Source of the DNA: Leadbetterella lacustris
Lineage (GTDB): Bacteria; Bacteroidota; Bacteroidia; Cytophagales; Spirosomataceae
DNA length: 64,000 nucleotides
Reading direction: 5' to 3'
Assembly (NCBI GenBank): GCA_965234335.1
Contig: OZ248426.1
Span: forward strand, 62,001 to 126,000
The notes beneath the pieces are model-generated. The model did no database searches. It saw nothing but the letters and a program-made list of their open reading frames with translations, and was not told the DNA's origin. Shown piece after piece: positions 46,209 to 55,370 of this stretch; position 1 is the stretch's first letter, and every line of letters begins with the position of its first letter. A program made the position numbers and the translations under genes.

Positions 46209-49200
46209 ATGCACAAAATAACGATTACACTGCTTTTTGTTGCTCATTTTGTTTTTGGGCAGTACCCCTCAGGTTTTCAAGAGGAGAGTTTCGGTTCTTG
46301 GAATTTGCCAATGAATGTGACTTTCGACAACGCCAATAGAATGTATGTCACCGAGCGTGATGGTAGGTTTTATTTGTATAACAACAATCAGAAAACACTA
46401 CTCATAGACCTCAGAGAGGAGGTTGCTACCTACGGCGATTTTGGATTATTAAGTGCCGCTCTCGATCCAAATTTTCAACAAAATGGTTATGTGTACCTCT
46501 ATTACGTGGTAGATCGTCCCCATTTATTACATTTTGGAACCAGCAATTATTCTTCTTCCGCAGACGAGCAAGGAGCTACTATTTGTCGTTTGACTCGATT
46601 CACTCTGAATCCAGCTAATGGATTTAATTCACTTTTGCCCAACTCGAGGATGGTTTTGATAGGTGAGAGTAAGTCAACTGGATTCCCAATCAGTGGAATA
46701 TGGCATTCAGGGGGCGATTTGAAATTTGCGATTGATGGTTCATTACTAGTCTCTTGTGGCGATGGTGCTAGCGGTGCCGATTATGAAAATCAGGCTTTAT
46801 CAGACGGAATAATTTCTCAAGAAGAATACAATGCAAGAAGACTTTGGAGATGTCAGATTCCAAATTCTTTGAATGGTAAAATAGTAAGAATAAACCCGGC
46901 CAATGGCGATGGTATTCCCTCTAACCCCTTCTATAACGCCTCACTGCCAAGGTCTCCACAGTCACGGGTGTACGCTCTCGGATTTCGCAATCCTTTCAGG
47001 TTTAGCATAAAGCCTGGAACTGGAAGCCATAGCTTGGAGGAGGGAAATGCCGGGGTACTGTATGTGGGTGACGTAGGACAGGAAGCCAAGGAGGAAATAA
47101 ATGTAGTTTCGGCTGCTGGTCAGAACTTTGGTTGGCCTAGGTGGGAGGGGATTGACCATGCATACGACAATAATCCAAGCTATAACCCCTCTAACCCCAA
47201 GAAGCCACTGTAGAGTGGGGTAGAGGTGGCTCTACTGCAAGGGTGGTAATAAATAATGTGGTTCAGAATGTAGGTTCTGGAGCTTTTCCACATAGTAGTT
47301 TTGTGGGTGGAGCGGCTATTGGAGGGGTGTTTTATGAAGGGGATGACTATCCCACGGAATATCATGGCAGCTATTTTTTTGCAGAATTTAACAATAGATG
47401 GGTTAAAAATTTCCAATTTGATGACGCTCAAAATCCTACTTCAAAGATTGACTTTCATCCCGAAATCCCGGGTTTAATTAGTTTCGTGTACAACAAGCAT
47501 GACGAATGTATTTATTTTACGGCAGTTACCGGTGTAGTAAAAAAAATCAAGTACGCACCATTTGGAAATCAAGCACCCACAGCTAGATTTACAAATAACC
47601 TTACATTTGGAAGTAGTCCTCTAAATGTAACTTTCGACGCTACGTCCTCTACAGACCCAGAAAACGGACCATAAACTTACTCATGGAACTTTGGAGAAGG
47701 TAGCACGGGCAGCGGAGCTACTCCGACGCATCAGTTTGTGGTAAGTGGTGGTAGTCAGCAGGCATTTACAGTGACACTTACCCTTTATGACAATCAGGGT
47801 GCGTCATCACAGGCCACAAGGATAATATCTATAAACAATACTCCTCCAACGGTTGTCTCGACAAGTTTAGACAGCCTAGAGGTTTTTGCAACCTCTGGAA
47901 CACCAAGAGTTTTACTCAATGCCCAAGTGGTAGATAATGAGCAAAGCAGTGAAAGTTTGACTTATAAATGGGAGGCTTTTTTGTATCATAACGATCACCG
48001 GCATCAAGAACTCAACGTTCAATCAGCTTCCACCAATTTTCTGCTTGGTTTGGTGCCTTGTGACAACGTTCTTTACTTCTATAGGTTTGTTTTAACAGTC
48101 ACAGATTCTTATGGTCTTCAAACCATCTATCAAAAGGATTTATTTCCAAATTGCAATCCTTCAGATACTAGTCCTCCAACATTCCCGGATTTGAAGGTAG
48201 AGGATATTAATTCTTCGGGTTTTAAACTCACTTGGAATCCTATTCTGGACAATGACGGGGTAAAGAACATTGAGGTGTTTATAAATGGTAAAAGTGAAGG
48301 ATTCATAAGTTCTTTGGCCACAAGTTATATTTATCAGTCTACTAGCAATATTTTAGGGAGTAATTTTAAGGCATATATAGTTGTCAGAGATTTTGCATCA
48401 AATAAAACTTCTAGCTCGGTTATAGATTTTTCACACTTTCAGGTCTGTTCAGGAGGAGCTTCGGTTACGTATTTGTCTGATCTCCAAGAATCCTCTGCTA
48501 CTAACGGTTATGGGCAGTTTGAAAAGGATAAAAGCAATGGAGACTCTGGGCCAAATGATGGTAACACGTTAACCTTAAACGGAATTACTTTTGCAAAAGG
48601 CCTGGGTGTACATGCTTACTCTGAATTGACCTACAACATTGCTGGTCAGGGCTTTGATGATTTTAGTGCCACTCTAGGGGTTGATGATGAGGTGAATTCT
48701 AATGATTGTGGTACGGTGATATTCAAGGTTTACCTTGACAATAGTCTGGCATATCAAAGTGCGGTTTTAAATCCAACTTCGGCTCCTATTCCTATCAACA
48801 TCAGCGTAGCAGGTAAAAGTACGATACGCCTTGTGGCAGAAGACGCTGGCGATGGCAATTGCGGCGACCATGCAAATTGGGCTGATACCAAGTTTTTAGT
48901 GGCTTGTGTCAACAATGACATTCTGGCTCCGAGTACACCCCAAAATCTCTCTGTGAGTAATCAATCATCGGGATATTTGTTCTCATGGAATGCTGTAAAT
49001 GATAATCTTGACACACAGATAGAATATGAAGTATTCTTGAATGGGCTGCTCTTGGGTAACTCGTTCTCAACAAATTTTAGTACCGTTAGTCTTCCTCCAG
49101 GTATAAACTACTTTACGGTCCAATCTAAAGACGATAGCGGAAATCGCTCGGTAAGCCAAGCCTTTTTTATCGATAATTGCCCATCGAGTTTAAATATCTC

Positions 49201-49384
49201 GCAAACAGGAAATGTCTCTAGTCAGACTATTATCAGTAAGGCTTCGCAGTACATTACGGCTAGTAACCTTATCAGTAGTCAGTCTAATGTAGAGTATCGA
49301 GCAGGAAATTCTGTTATACTTAATCCTGGTTTTTCGGTGACTCAAAGTGTTTTTGTAATAAAAATTCAGGGATGTGATAATTGA
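46209..49384 (+). pseudogene. Secreted sugar dehydrogenase-like / PKD / FN3 / NPCBM protein, broken
   Basis: One gene now in three pieces. 46209-47213 has a signal peptide (HKITITLLFVAHFVFG) and the soluble PQQ-type glucose/sorbosone dehydrogenase propeller (GLLSAALDPNFQQNGYVYLY; GIWHSGGDLKFAIDGSL; ALGFRNPFRF). A one-base shift between about 47195 and 47210 moves to the frame reading VEWGRGGSTARVV. A PKD domain follows, broken by TAA at 47672-47674 where DPENGP(L)TYSWNFG would be expected (TTA to TAA). Then FN3-like, NPCBM-type (GITFAKGLGVHAYSEL), another FN3 and a C-terminal sorting-like tail. Sugar oxidation at the surface was the likely role. Confidence 0.75.
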
Positions 49385-49464
49385 AAATAGATTTTGATCT
49401 TCGATTTTAGCAAATTTTACTAAATTTAGACTTTCATTATTCAAGCATTCTCAAAAACAGAAAA

Positions 49465-50220
49465 ATGTATACCATAAAAGACATCGCCAAAATGATTGAC
49501 CATTCGTTGTTGCACCCCACAATGACGGACAAAGACCTCGTGGAAGGCTGTGAGATAGCCGAGCAATATGACGTGGCGGCGGTTTGTATAAAGCCTTATT
49601 TTGTTAAAGAAGCGGCTGAAATCTTGAAAGATACTGATGTTAAAGTGTGTAGTGTGATAGGTTTTCCGCATGGAAATGGCACCATTCAGGCAAAAGTTTT
49701 TGAGACCAGATTGGCCTGTAAAGATGGAGCGACGGAAATAGACATGGTTGTAAACGCTGGTAAGGTCTTGGGAGAAGATTGGCGATATGTGAAAAAGGAG
49801 ATAAATGCCATTAACAAAGAATGTCTGAAGCATGGAGCCATTTTGAAGGTCATTTTCGAGAACGATTTCATTACAAAAGACAAGCACAAAATCAAACTTT
49901 GTAAGATATGCTCCACTGTGGGTGTGGCTTTTATAAAAACATCAACTGGCTACGGCTACGTAAAGCAAGCCAATGGCGATTATAACTACAAAGGGGCCAC
50001 TGATGATGACCTTATTTTGATGCGTAATCATGCCTCACCCGAGGTTCAGATAAAAGCAGCAGGGGGGGTCAGAACGCTGGATGGCCTGCTCAAAGTAAGG
50101 GAGTTGGGTTGTACTAGACTTGGAGCTACAGCCACCATCAGCATCATTGAAGATGCTAAACAAAGACTTGGGTTAGCAACAAATGCAGTTGCAGTAAAAC
50201 CTGATGTTTCGGGATATTGA
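49465..50220 (+). CDS. deoC: Deoxyribose-phosphate aldolase
   Basis: 251 aa class I aldolase. The Schiff-base lysine is Lys158 in FIKTSTGYG; other landmarks are IDHSLLHP, CVIGFPHG-like CSVIGFPHG, EIDMVVNAGK and KAAGGVRTLDG. It splits 2-deoxyribose 5-phosphate to glyceraldehyde 3-phosphate and acetaldehyde in deoxynucleoside salvage. It converges with the barrel-protein gene, stops five bases apart. Confidence 0.93.
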   Translation: MYTIKDIAKMIDHSLLHPTMTDKDLVEGCEIAEQYDVAAVCIKPYFVKEAAEILKDTDVKVCSVIGFPHGNGTIQAKVFETRLACKDGATEIDMVVNAGKVLGEDWRYVKKEINAINKECLKHGAILKVIFENDFITKDKHKIKLCKICSTVGVAFIKTSTGYGYVKQANGDYNYKGATDDDLILMRNHASPEVQIKAAGGVRTLDGLLKVRELGCTRLGATATISIIEDAKQRLGLATNAVAVKPDVSGY

Positions 50221-50225
50221 GTTTT

Positions 50226-50870
50226 TTAAAACTGAAAACCTAACCTTATTTGAAAACGATTTAAGTTTTTGGTTTCAACGCTTGCGATATTGTACAAATC
50301 TGATTCGTCGAAATTTTGGCTTACTTTCATGTATTGGTATTTGTAACCAAAGTTTACGAGGTAAGCAGATCCATTACGAGCTGGAAATTTAAAGCCAATA
50401 GTAGGGTTAATGAGCATACCTCCTGAAACATCCTCAAAGCTGTTTTTACTAGCTCCAAAAGTCGCTCCATAACCTGCGTCTATTCCGGCTTGAAGTTTTG
50501 CCCCTTGTTCGCTTTTCTCGTAAATAACATGCCTCAATCCAAGTGCTACCGGAACCAACACCGCTGACCTATACATATCAAAACCCGTAGTGAGGCCAAC
50601 TGTGGTTTTTTTTCTTACCTGAAAACCATTAAATGTTTGTACGCTCAGATTAGCCACGTTTTGAAGGCTGTAACCGTTTGGTGTTGGGGCCGGCCAATAA
50701 CTGGAGAAGCTTGGGTAATAATAGGAATAATTTGGGTTTTTGACTCTTCCAAACAAAACCCCAAACTCAGTTTGATTAACAAACGGATATTTGAATAATT
50801 TTTCTTTCTGTGCAAAAGAAGTATTTAGAACTAAACTTCCGATGATGGCGAGGACAGATATCTTTTTCAT
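50226..50870 (-). CDS. Exported, probably outer-membrane barrel protein
   Basis: 214 aa from ATG 50870, which starts a signal peptide (KKISVLAIIGSLVLNTSFAQ); the longer ORF adds 16 residues. The rest has alternating hydrophobic strands and ends NRFQIRLGFQF, a typical outer-membrane barrel end with a terminal Phe. No family recognised. Last of a leftward series with the LVIVD, serpin and META-like genes, 83 bases after the LVIVD stop. Confidence 0.7.
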   Translation of the reverse strand: MKKISVLAIIGSLVLNTSFAQKEKLFKYPFVNQTEFGVLFGRVKNPNYSYYYPSFSSYWPAPTPNGYSLQNVANLSVQTFNGFQVRKKTTVGLTTGFDMYRSAVLVPVALGLRHVIYEKSEQGAKLQAGIDAGYGATFGASKNSFEDVSGGMLINPTIGFKFPARNGSAYLVNFGYKYQYMKVSQNFDESDLYNIASVETKNLNRFQIRLGFQF

Positions 50871-50953
50871 ATGTTTAATTTTAACCGCAATGTCGCAAAG
50901 ACGCAATGAAACAATCATTTCTTTGTGTGTCTAAAGACCGAGTCAAGGACGTT

Positions 50954-52216
50954 TCATTTCTTTACTTCTATTTTACTCAGTAATTTCAGGTTTTTGGCAT
51001 CGCTGTTGTCGTATTGATAAAGACCATCTTCACCAATCATCAACAATAATTTTTCATTCAGTTGAATTACATCAAAAGCATGAATATTCTTTATGTGCTG
51101 CTGTAATTTTAGGTCTGTCGACACCTTGGCGTCATAAGATTTGAGGCCATATTTACCCTCACAGACCGTCAGTTTGCTATTCAAGATGGATAATCCATGT
51201 GGATTTTCCATTTGATATGATTTTATCAAAAATGGTGAACCTAAGTTTCTGACGTCTACAACATCTAGTTGGTTGGGTGCTGCACCGCACCATCCTTGTC
51301 TAAGGGTCACATAGGCTTTGTCATTTTCTACCACCACTGGGTCACATGCACGTGAATGTTGAAAGATGGAAAGCCTTTGTGGGGAAGCTGGGTTAACGTT
51401 GTCATAAATGTACATACCGGTGTTGGATCCGATAAATAGTTTGTCCTTGTAAGGAAAAATCGTTTCTACTCCCCAACCCAAATTTATTTTATTTACGGAG
51501 TCAGGTTTTTGACCGTTTTTCAAACTAAATATCAAAAGGTCAGATTGTGTTGCCGCATATAAGTAATTGTCATGAAGGGTGAATCGAGCCATAGATCCGC
51601 CTGTTCCACTAGCTCCTGAGGTATTACCTGAACTGCTCGTGTTGCCTTGAAAGGATTCCATGGCAGCACCTCCTTTGAACACTGGCCATACTGTGCCGTT
51701 TTGCCCGCAGTTAGTAGAAACAGTTTGGGTGACTGTTTTGAATTCGTAGTCTGTAACGATTTTAGAAAAAGGGTCATAATACCAGCTTACACCATCTACT
51801 AGGCCGTAATTAAACATGTTTTTTACTCTGCCAACCTCTTTTATGCTTTTTGGGTTGCTGATATCTAAGGCCACAAGGTCGGTATAGCTATCTGCGTACA
51901 GAATGTTGTCTTTTACTGCCATATCAATCACGCCTGGTATTTTTAAGAAAGATAGATTTACGGGGCTCGAGGGATTGGCGTTGTCAATAATATGCAGGCC
52001 TTTTTTTACCTCGTTAATGATCAGGTAATTTCCATACGCATAGATTTTGCCAGGTTTTACCAAATCTTGTGGTGTCTCGGTAGTGATACCAGTTCTGACT
52101 TGTTCTATGCCCAACTGAAAAGGTACGGTAGCTCTGTAGGTTCGGGTCTGCGTGCAATCGTCTATACAACTCCAACTAGCCAGTGCTGTGAAAAGAATAA
52201 TCAATAGTTTTTTCAT
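50954..52216 (-). CDS. LVIVD-repeat lipoprotein
   Basis: 420 aa. A lipoprotein signal (KKLLIILFTALASWSC, Cys17) is followed by several LVIVD-type propeller repeats: GLHIIDNANPSSPVNLS, DLVALDISNPKSIKEVG, GMYIYDNVNPASPQRLS and NQLDVVDVRNLGSPFLI. These form a beta-propeller, usually on the cell surface of Bacteroidetes. The function is unknown. Its start overlaps the serpin stop by four bases (ATGA), so the two are translated together. Confidence 0.85.
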   Translation of the reverse strand: MKKLLIILFTALASWSCIDDCTQTRTYRATVPFQLGIEQVRTGITTETPQDLVKPGKIYAYGNYLIINEVKKGLHIIDNANPSSPVNLSFLKIPGVIDMAVKDNILYADSYTDLVALDISNPKSIKEVGRVKNMFNYGLVDGVSWYYDPFSKIVTDYEFKTVTQTVSTNCGQNGTVWPVFKGGAAMESFQGNTSSSGNTSGASGTGGSMARFTLHDNYLYAATQSDLLIFSLKNGQKPDSVNKINLGWGVETIFPYKDKLFIGSNTGMYIYDNVNPASPQRLSIFQHSRACDPVVVENDKAYVTLRQGWCGAAPNQLDVVDVRNLGSPFLIKSYQMENPHGLSILNSKLTVCEGKYGLKSYDAKVSTDLKLQQHIKNIHAFDVIQLNEKLLLMIGEDGLYQYDNSDAKNLKLLSKIEVKK

Positions 52217-53415
52217 AGATTGGATACTTTACCTATGAACATAATGGTGTTTGAGGTCTTTTCGGTGATTAAGAAAGCGAATGGTTTATTACAGATAATT
52301 TCTGGATAAACTGGCAAAGATGTTAATTTGATTCCAATGGTGGTCACTGCCGCAGCTTCGGTTCCTTTTTCATCAACAGCTACAAAAGTATCTTGTTTTA
52401 CAAATCCTACTTTGAGTTTACCTGCAGGTTTGGCAATTTTTGATAAATCTGCCTGGCCTCCGAAGGCCTTCACCATACCCATTTTTTGTAGAATGTCATT
52501 CAGTTTTTTCGAATACTCTATCGTGAATTTTGGAAGACCTACAACCACTTTACTTTTGACCATAGAATTTTGTGCGGCCTGCCATTTGGTGGCATCGAGT
52601 TTTGAGACCAAATCTTCTACCGTTCCGGATTTTGGCAAAAGTACCGTCATGTTGTATTTTTCATTGCCGTATGGAAGTTCTACCAGTTGATAATTTTCTA
52701 AGTCACCGTATTTGAATTCTGAGGTTTGACTCATCATGTCCACCATTTTGGTGGCTTTGGTGCCATTAAATTCTACTTTTTGGGTATTTTCTGTTTTAAA
52801 CTCTTTGGTCCAATCTCCTTTAAAGTAAAGAGCATTTATTAAAAACATCACTTGACTCGGTTCTATTTGCTCCAGAATTTTCTTGATTTTGGCATTGGTG
52901 TTGTCACTTGCCCATTTGTTTATCTTCTCCACCGTGGCTGGATTGCTAAAATCTTCATTGTATAGCCTCGCTTTGAAACTAGTGGTAAGATTATCAATGT
53001 ATGTTTGTTCCGAACGGAAGTTTTTATCTTGCCAAATGGAGTTGGCTATGGTGTTGACCACCTTAGGGTCTACTTTCGGAAGGTTTTCTATCAATTCCAA
53101 ATAGGTTTTGTTGATTTCTTCCATGCTTTGATTTTCTAAGCCCAAAACCTTCTGTATTTCGGTTTTTGTATCGGTATCAGCACCGTTTAGAAGCATACCC
53201 AAGGCAATGTGCAAGCTGAGGGGTGAGATGAAGTAATTCTTGTCAACGGACTCGTCAGTTTGCAGGGTTCTCCAAAAATCAAAAGCAAAGTTTGAGGTCT
53301 TTGCCGCAAAATCTGAGGAAATATTTACAGATGTTACCTCTGGTGCAGATTGTTCGCAATTGGACATCGTAAATAAAATGGCTGTTAGTGAGATGCTTAA
53401 AATTATTTTTTTCAT
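52213..53415 (-). CDS. Serpin-family lipoprotein
   Basis: 400 aa. A lipoprotein signal (KKIILSISLTAILFTMSNC, Cys20) leads into a full serpin: NYFISPLSLHIALGMLLNGA, ALYFKGDWTKEF, VELPYGNEKYNM, and the hinge VDEKGTEAAAVTT before the reactive loop. The hinge has the small residues (GTEAAA) of inhibitory serpins, so it probably traps serine or cysteine proteases. The scissile bond should lie near LTS in GIKLTSLPVYPE, by counting. The C-terminal KPFAFLITEKTSNTIMFIGKV is classic. Anchored outside, it may protect against foreign proteases. Confidence 0.92.
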   Translation of the reverse strand: MKKIILSISLTAILFTMSNCEQSAPEVTSVNISSDFAAKTSNFAFDFWRTLQTDESVDKNYFISPLSLHIALGMLLNGADTDTKTEIQKVLGLENQSMEEINKTYLELIENLPKVDPKVVNTIANSIWQDKNFRSEQTYIDNLTTSFKARLYNEDFSNPATVEKINKWASDNTNAKIKKILEQIEPSQVMFLINALYFKGDWTKEFKTENTQKVEFNGTKATKMVDMMSQTSEFKYGDLENYQLVELPYGNEKYNMTVLLPKSGTVEDLVSKLDATKWQAAQNSMVKSKVVVGLPKFTIEYSKKLNDILQKMGMVKAFGGQADLSKIAKPAGKLKVGFVKQDTFVAVDEKGTEAAAVTTIGIKLTSLPVYPEIICNKPFAFLITEKTSNTIMFIGKVSNL

Positions 53416-53416
53416 A

Positions 53417-53860
53417 TCAATTATATATTTTAAATGTCATTTGTTGCTTTGCTGAACTTAAGATCAAGATTTGATCTGAAATGCTGTAATTTGTCACTTC
53501 CATCAATCTTTTAAGATAGTCATCTTCAAATTTACTAGCCTCGATGCTTCCACCGATTCGGGTCATTATTAAGTTCGATATCTTAAGTTTATTGTTTTCA
53601 TTAACAAAGTCTGCTTGGTAAAAATTTATCGAGCTTTTTCCTGATACAATGTTGGTTCTTTTTTCGTTTTTTTCGTTTTTGAATTCCAAGATCACTTCAT
53701 AGTTTATCTTTTTATTGGATTCGTACGAGACAAGCTCCCATTTCGAATAAATGCTACTTTTGCTGGCCAATCCTGCAATGTAGTCATCGTTTGGACCAAT
53801 GTCGTCATTGCTTTTGCAAGCATTTGAGATTAGGAAAATTACTAAAATAAAATATCTCAT
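53417..53860 (-). CDS. META/HslJ-like lipoprotein
   Basis: 147 aa from ATG 53860 with a lipoprotein signal (RYFILVIFLISNAC); the longer ORF adds 17 residues. The body has SKWELVSYESN, VILEF, SGKSSINFYQADF, MTRIGGS and a closing YSISDQILILSSAKQQMTFKIY, which is the META/HslJ pattern. It ends one base before the serpin start, so it is the first gene of the serpin operon. Function unknown. Confidence 0.7.
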   Translation of the reverse strand: MRYFILVIFLISNACKSNDDIGPNDDYIAGLASKSSIYSKWELVSYESNKKINYEVILEFKNEKNEKRTNIVSGKSSINFYQADFVNENNKLKISNLIMTRIGGSIEASKFEDDYLKRLMEVTNYSISDQILILSSAKQQMTFKIYN

Positions 53861-54016
53861 CTTATGAATTTTAAATTTGAGTGGCAAGGTCCAAAGGACG
53901 CTCGCCATCAAATTATTACCCTTAAACCCCTTACGTTTATAGAGAGTCTGGTGCCGTTATTTTGGTTGCAACGGACGAAATATTTTTTCTCAGATTGAAC
54001 TTTTTAGTTTTCAAAA

Positions 54017-54047
54017 TTGATTATATGATTAAATGTTCATATATTTG
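54017..54047 (+). promoter_or_regulatory. Promoter of the rhodanese operon
   Basis: TTG at 54017-54019, 20-base spacer, TATATTTG at 54040-54047, an exact TAnnTTTG. The first ATG is 92 bases downstream. Confidence 0.6.
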
Positions 54048-54139
54048 AATATTCATTAAGAGAAATATTCAGGACTAAGATTTTAGACAAACAGAGAAAT
54101 GATTATTTCTTGGCTTCTTAACTTTAAATTATAAACATA

Positions 54140-54385
54140 ATGAAAGAGACAATATTGACGGGTTGGAATTTTATGCGGTGGTTGCGGTTGTTGATGGGAG
54201 CCTATATTGTTTTCAGCAGTATTACGAGCAAAAATTATGTTTTTGCACTTATCGGTGGCCTGTTTATCTTCCAGGCTATCACTAATACTGGATGTGCAGC
54301 TTGTGCGGCTGTGCCAAATTCTAAGGTTGAACAAAAAGACATTGAAAACATTGATTTTGAGGAAATAAAGTCAGAGAAAGCATGA
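54140..54385 (+). CDS. Small membrane protein with a CxxC motif (DUF2892-like)
   Basis: 81 aa. Two hydrophobic segments (about 15-27 and 33-46) are followed by TNTGCAACAAVPN, with Cys in CAAC, and an acidic tail. Resembles the short DUF2892-type proteins often placed with rhodaneses, though the match is not certain. Overlaps the next gene by four bases (ATGA). Confidence 0.65.
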   Translation: MKETILTGWNFMRWLRLLMGAYIVFSSITSKNYVFALIGGLFIFQAITNTGCAACAAVPNSKVEQKDIENIDFEEIKSEKA

Positions 54386-54573
54386 AAAGGTTTATCGGTC
54401 CGGTCATTGGAATCATAGTTGGAGGTATTGGCGGATATTTGTATTGGCAACAAATAGGCTGTGAATCAGGCACTTGTATGATTACATCAAAGCCTATCAA
54501 TTCAACAATTTATGGAGGTGTAATGGGGTATTTAATTTTTGGATTAATTGATGATTTAATAAAGAAAAGATGA
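54382..54573 (+). CDS. DUF6132-family small membrane protein
   Basis: 63 aa: a glycine-rich helix (PVIGIIVGGIGGYLYW), the conserved GCESGTCMITSKP with two Cys, then TIYGGVMGYLIFGLI. This is the DUF6132 pattern. Overlaps both neighbours by four bases. Confidence 0.75.
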   Translation: MKRFIGPVIGIIVGGIGGYLYWQQIGCESGTCMITSKPINSTIYGGVMGYLIFGLIDDLIKKR

Positions 54574-54959
54574 AAAAAGTAAAAGGTTTTTTGTTGGTTT
54601 TGGTGATTGGGTTTGGTTTTTTTAATTGTTCGGATGCCAATTCACAGGTAAATACGCTTAATTTAGATGGCTTCGTGGCTAAAATAAAAGCTACTCCAAA
54701 CGCCCAACTGATTGATGTCAGGACTCCCGAGGAGTGGGCTCAGGGAAAAATTGGTTCGTCAAAACTAATCAGCGTGGCCGATCCCAAGTTTTTAGAGCAA
54801 ACTGCGAAATTAGATAAAAACAAACCGGTTTTTGTGTATTGTGCGGTGGGGGGTAGAAGTCCTAAGGCGGCTGCAATGTTGCAACAGGCTGGTTTTAAGC
54901 AAGTCTATAATTTGTCGGGTGCAGGATATACAGGTTTGGCGGCAAAAGGAGTAAAATAA
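54570..54959 (+). CDS. Exported rhodanese-like protein
   Basis: 129 aa. A signal or lipoprotein leader (KGFLLVLVIGFGFFNCSD, Cys in FNC) precedes one rhodanese domain: LIDVRTPEEWAQGKIGSS, KPVFVYCAVGGRSPKAA with active-site Cys91. It probably carries or transfers sulfane sulfur outside the cytoplasm. Overlaps the DUF6132 gene by four bases and the next start by one base. Confidence 0.88.
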   Translation: MKKVKGFLLVLVIGFGFFNCSDANSQVNTLNLDGFVAKIKATPNAQLIDVRTPEEWAQGKIGSSKLISVADPKFLEQTAKLDKNKPVFVYCAVGGRSPKAAAMLQQAGFKQVYNLSGAGYTGLAAKGVK

Positions 54960-55183
54960 TGGAGGAGAAATATAAATCACTTCTGACACCTTTGATGGCG
55001 TCGCTAACTTTGGGTTTAGCTCCATTTGTGCCTGAGCCACATGTTTTGGGTAAAATCAGGTGGGTGCTTGGCGGTGCAAAAGGCATGCAAATGATGGATT
55101 GGGGTGACTTACTCATGCATGGAGTTCCATGGATATGGTTGATTTATACAGCAGTTAATGTATTCATTATCAAAAGAAAGTAA
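54959..55183 (+). CDS. Small membrane protein of the rhodanese operon
   Basis: 74 aa. Two hydrophobic segments are visible: LMASLTLGLAPF, ending in PEPHVLGK, and PWIWLIYTAVNVFII near the end. The middle GGAKGMQMMDWGDLLMHG looks conserved. I do not know a function; similar short proteins of Bacteroidetes are sometimes mislabelled as RND transporters. The start shares one base with the rhodanese stop. Confidence 0.65.
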   Translation: MEEKYKSLLTPLMASLTLGLAPFVPEPHVLGKIRWVLGGAKGMQMMDWGDLLMHGVPWIWLIYTAVNVFIIKRK

Positions 55184-55208
55184 TATATAAAGGTTGAATA
55201 AAAGTTGG

Positions 55209-55241
55209 AAAAGGGAGACTGTTTTTGGTCTTCTTTTTTTG
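55209..55241 (+). terminator. Rho-independent terminator of the rhodanese operon
   Basis: Stem aaagggagac/gtcttcttt (nine pairs, two G-U) with loop tgtttttg, followed by a long T-run. It closes the four-gene operon. Confidence 0.7.
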
Positions 55242-55321
55242 TTTTTAGTTAAAAAACTTGCCTTTTTGTAAGATTAATGTCCTGTTTGTGCTGCCGATTT
55301 AATTAATGCCATCATAAGTTT

Positions 55322-55329
55322 TATCTTTG
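55322..55329 (+). promoter_or_regulatory. Likely promoter -7 element of the GH13 gene
   Basis: TATCTTTG matches TAnnTTTG, 34 bases before the TTG start; no clear upstream element. Confidence 0.4.
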
Positions 55330-55337
55330 TGTTGCCT

Positions 55338-55370
55338 ATGATAACATTTAAAAAACAAGTATTTGAATAA
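55338..55370 (+). other. Possible ten-codon leader ORF overlapping the GH13 start
   Basis: ATG at 55338 reads ITFKKQVFE and stops at 55368-55370, five bases past the first base of the TTG start of the GH13 gene, in another frame. It could couple translation to the weak TTG start, or be chance. Confidence 0.3.
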
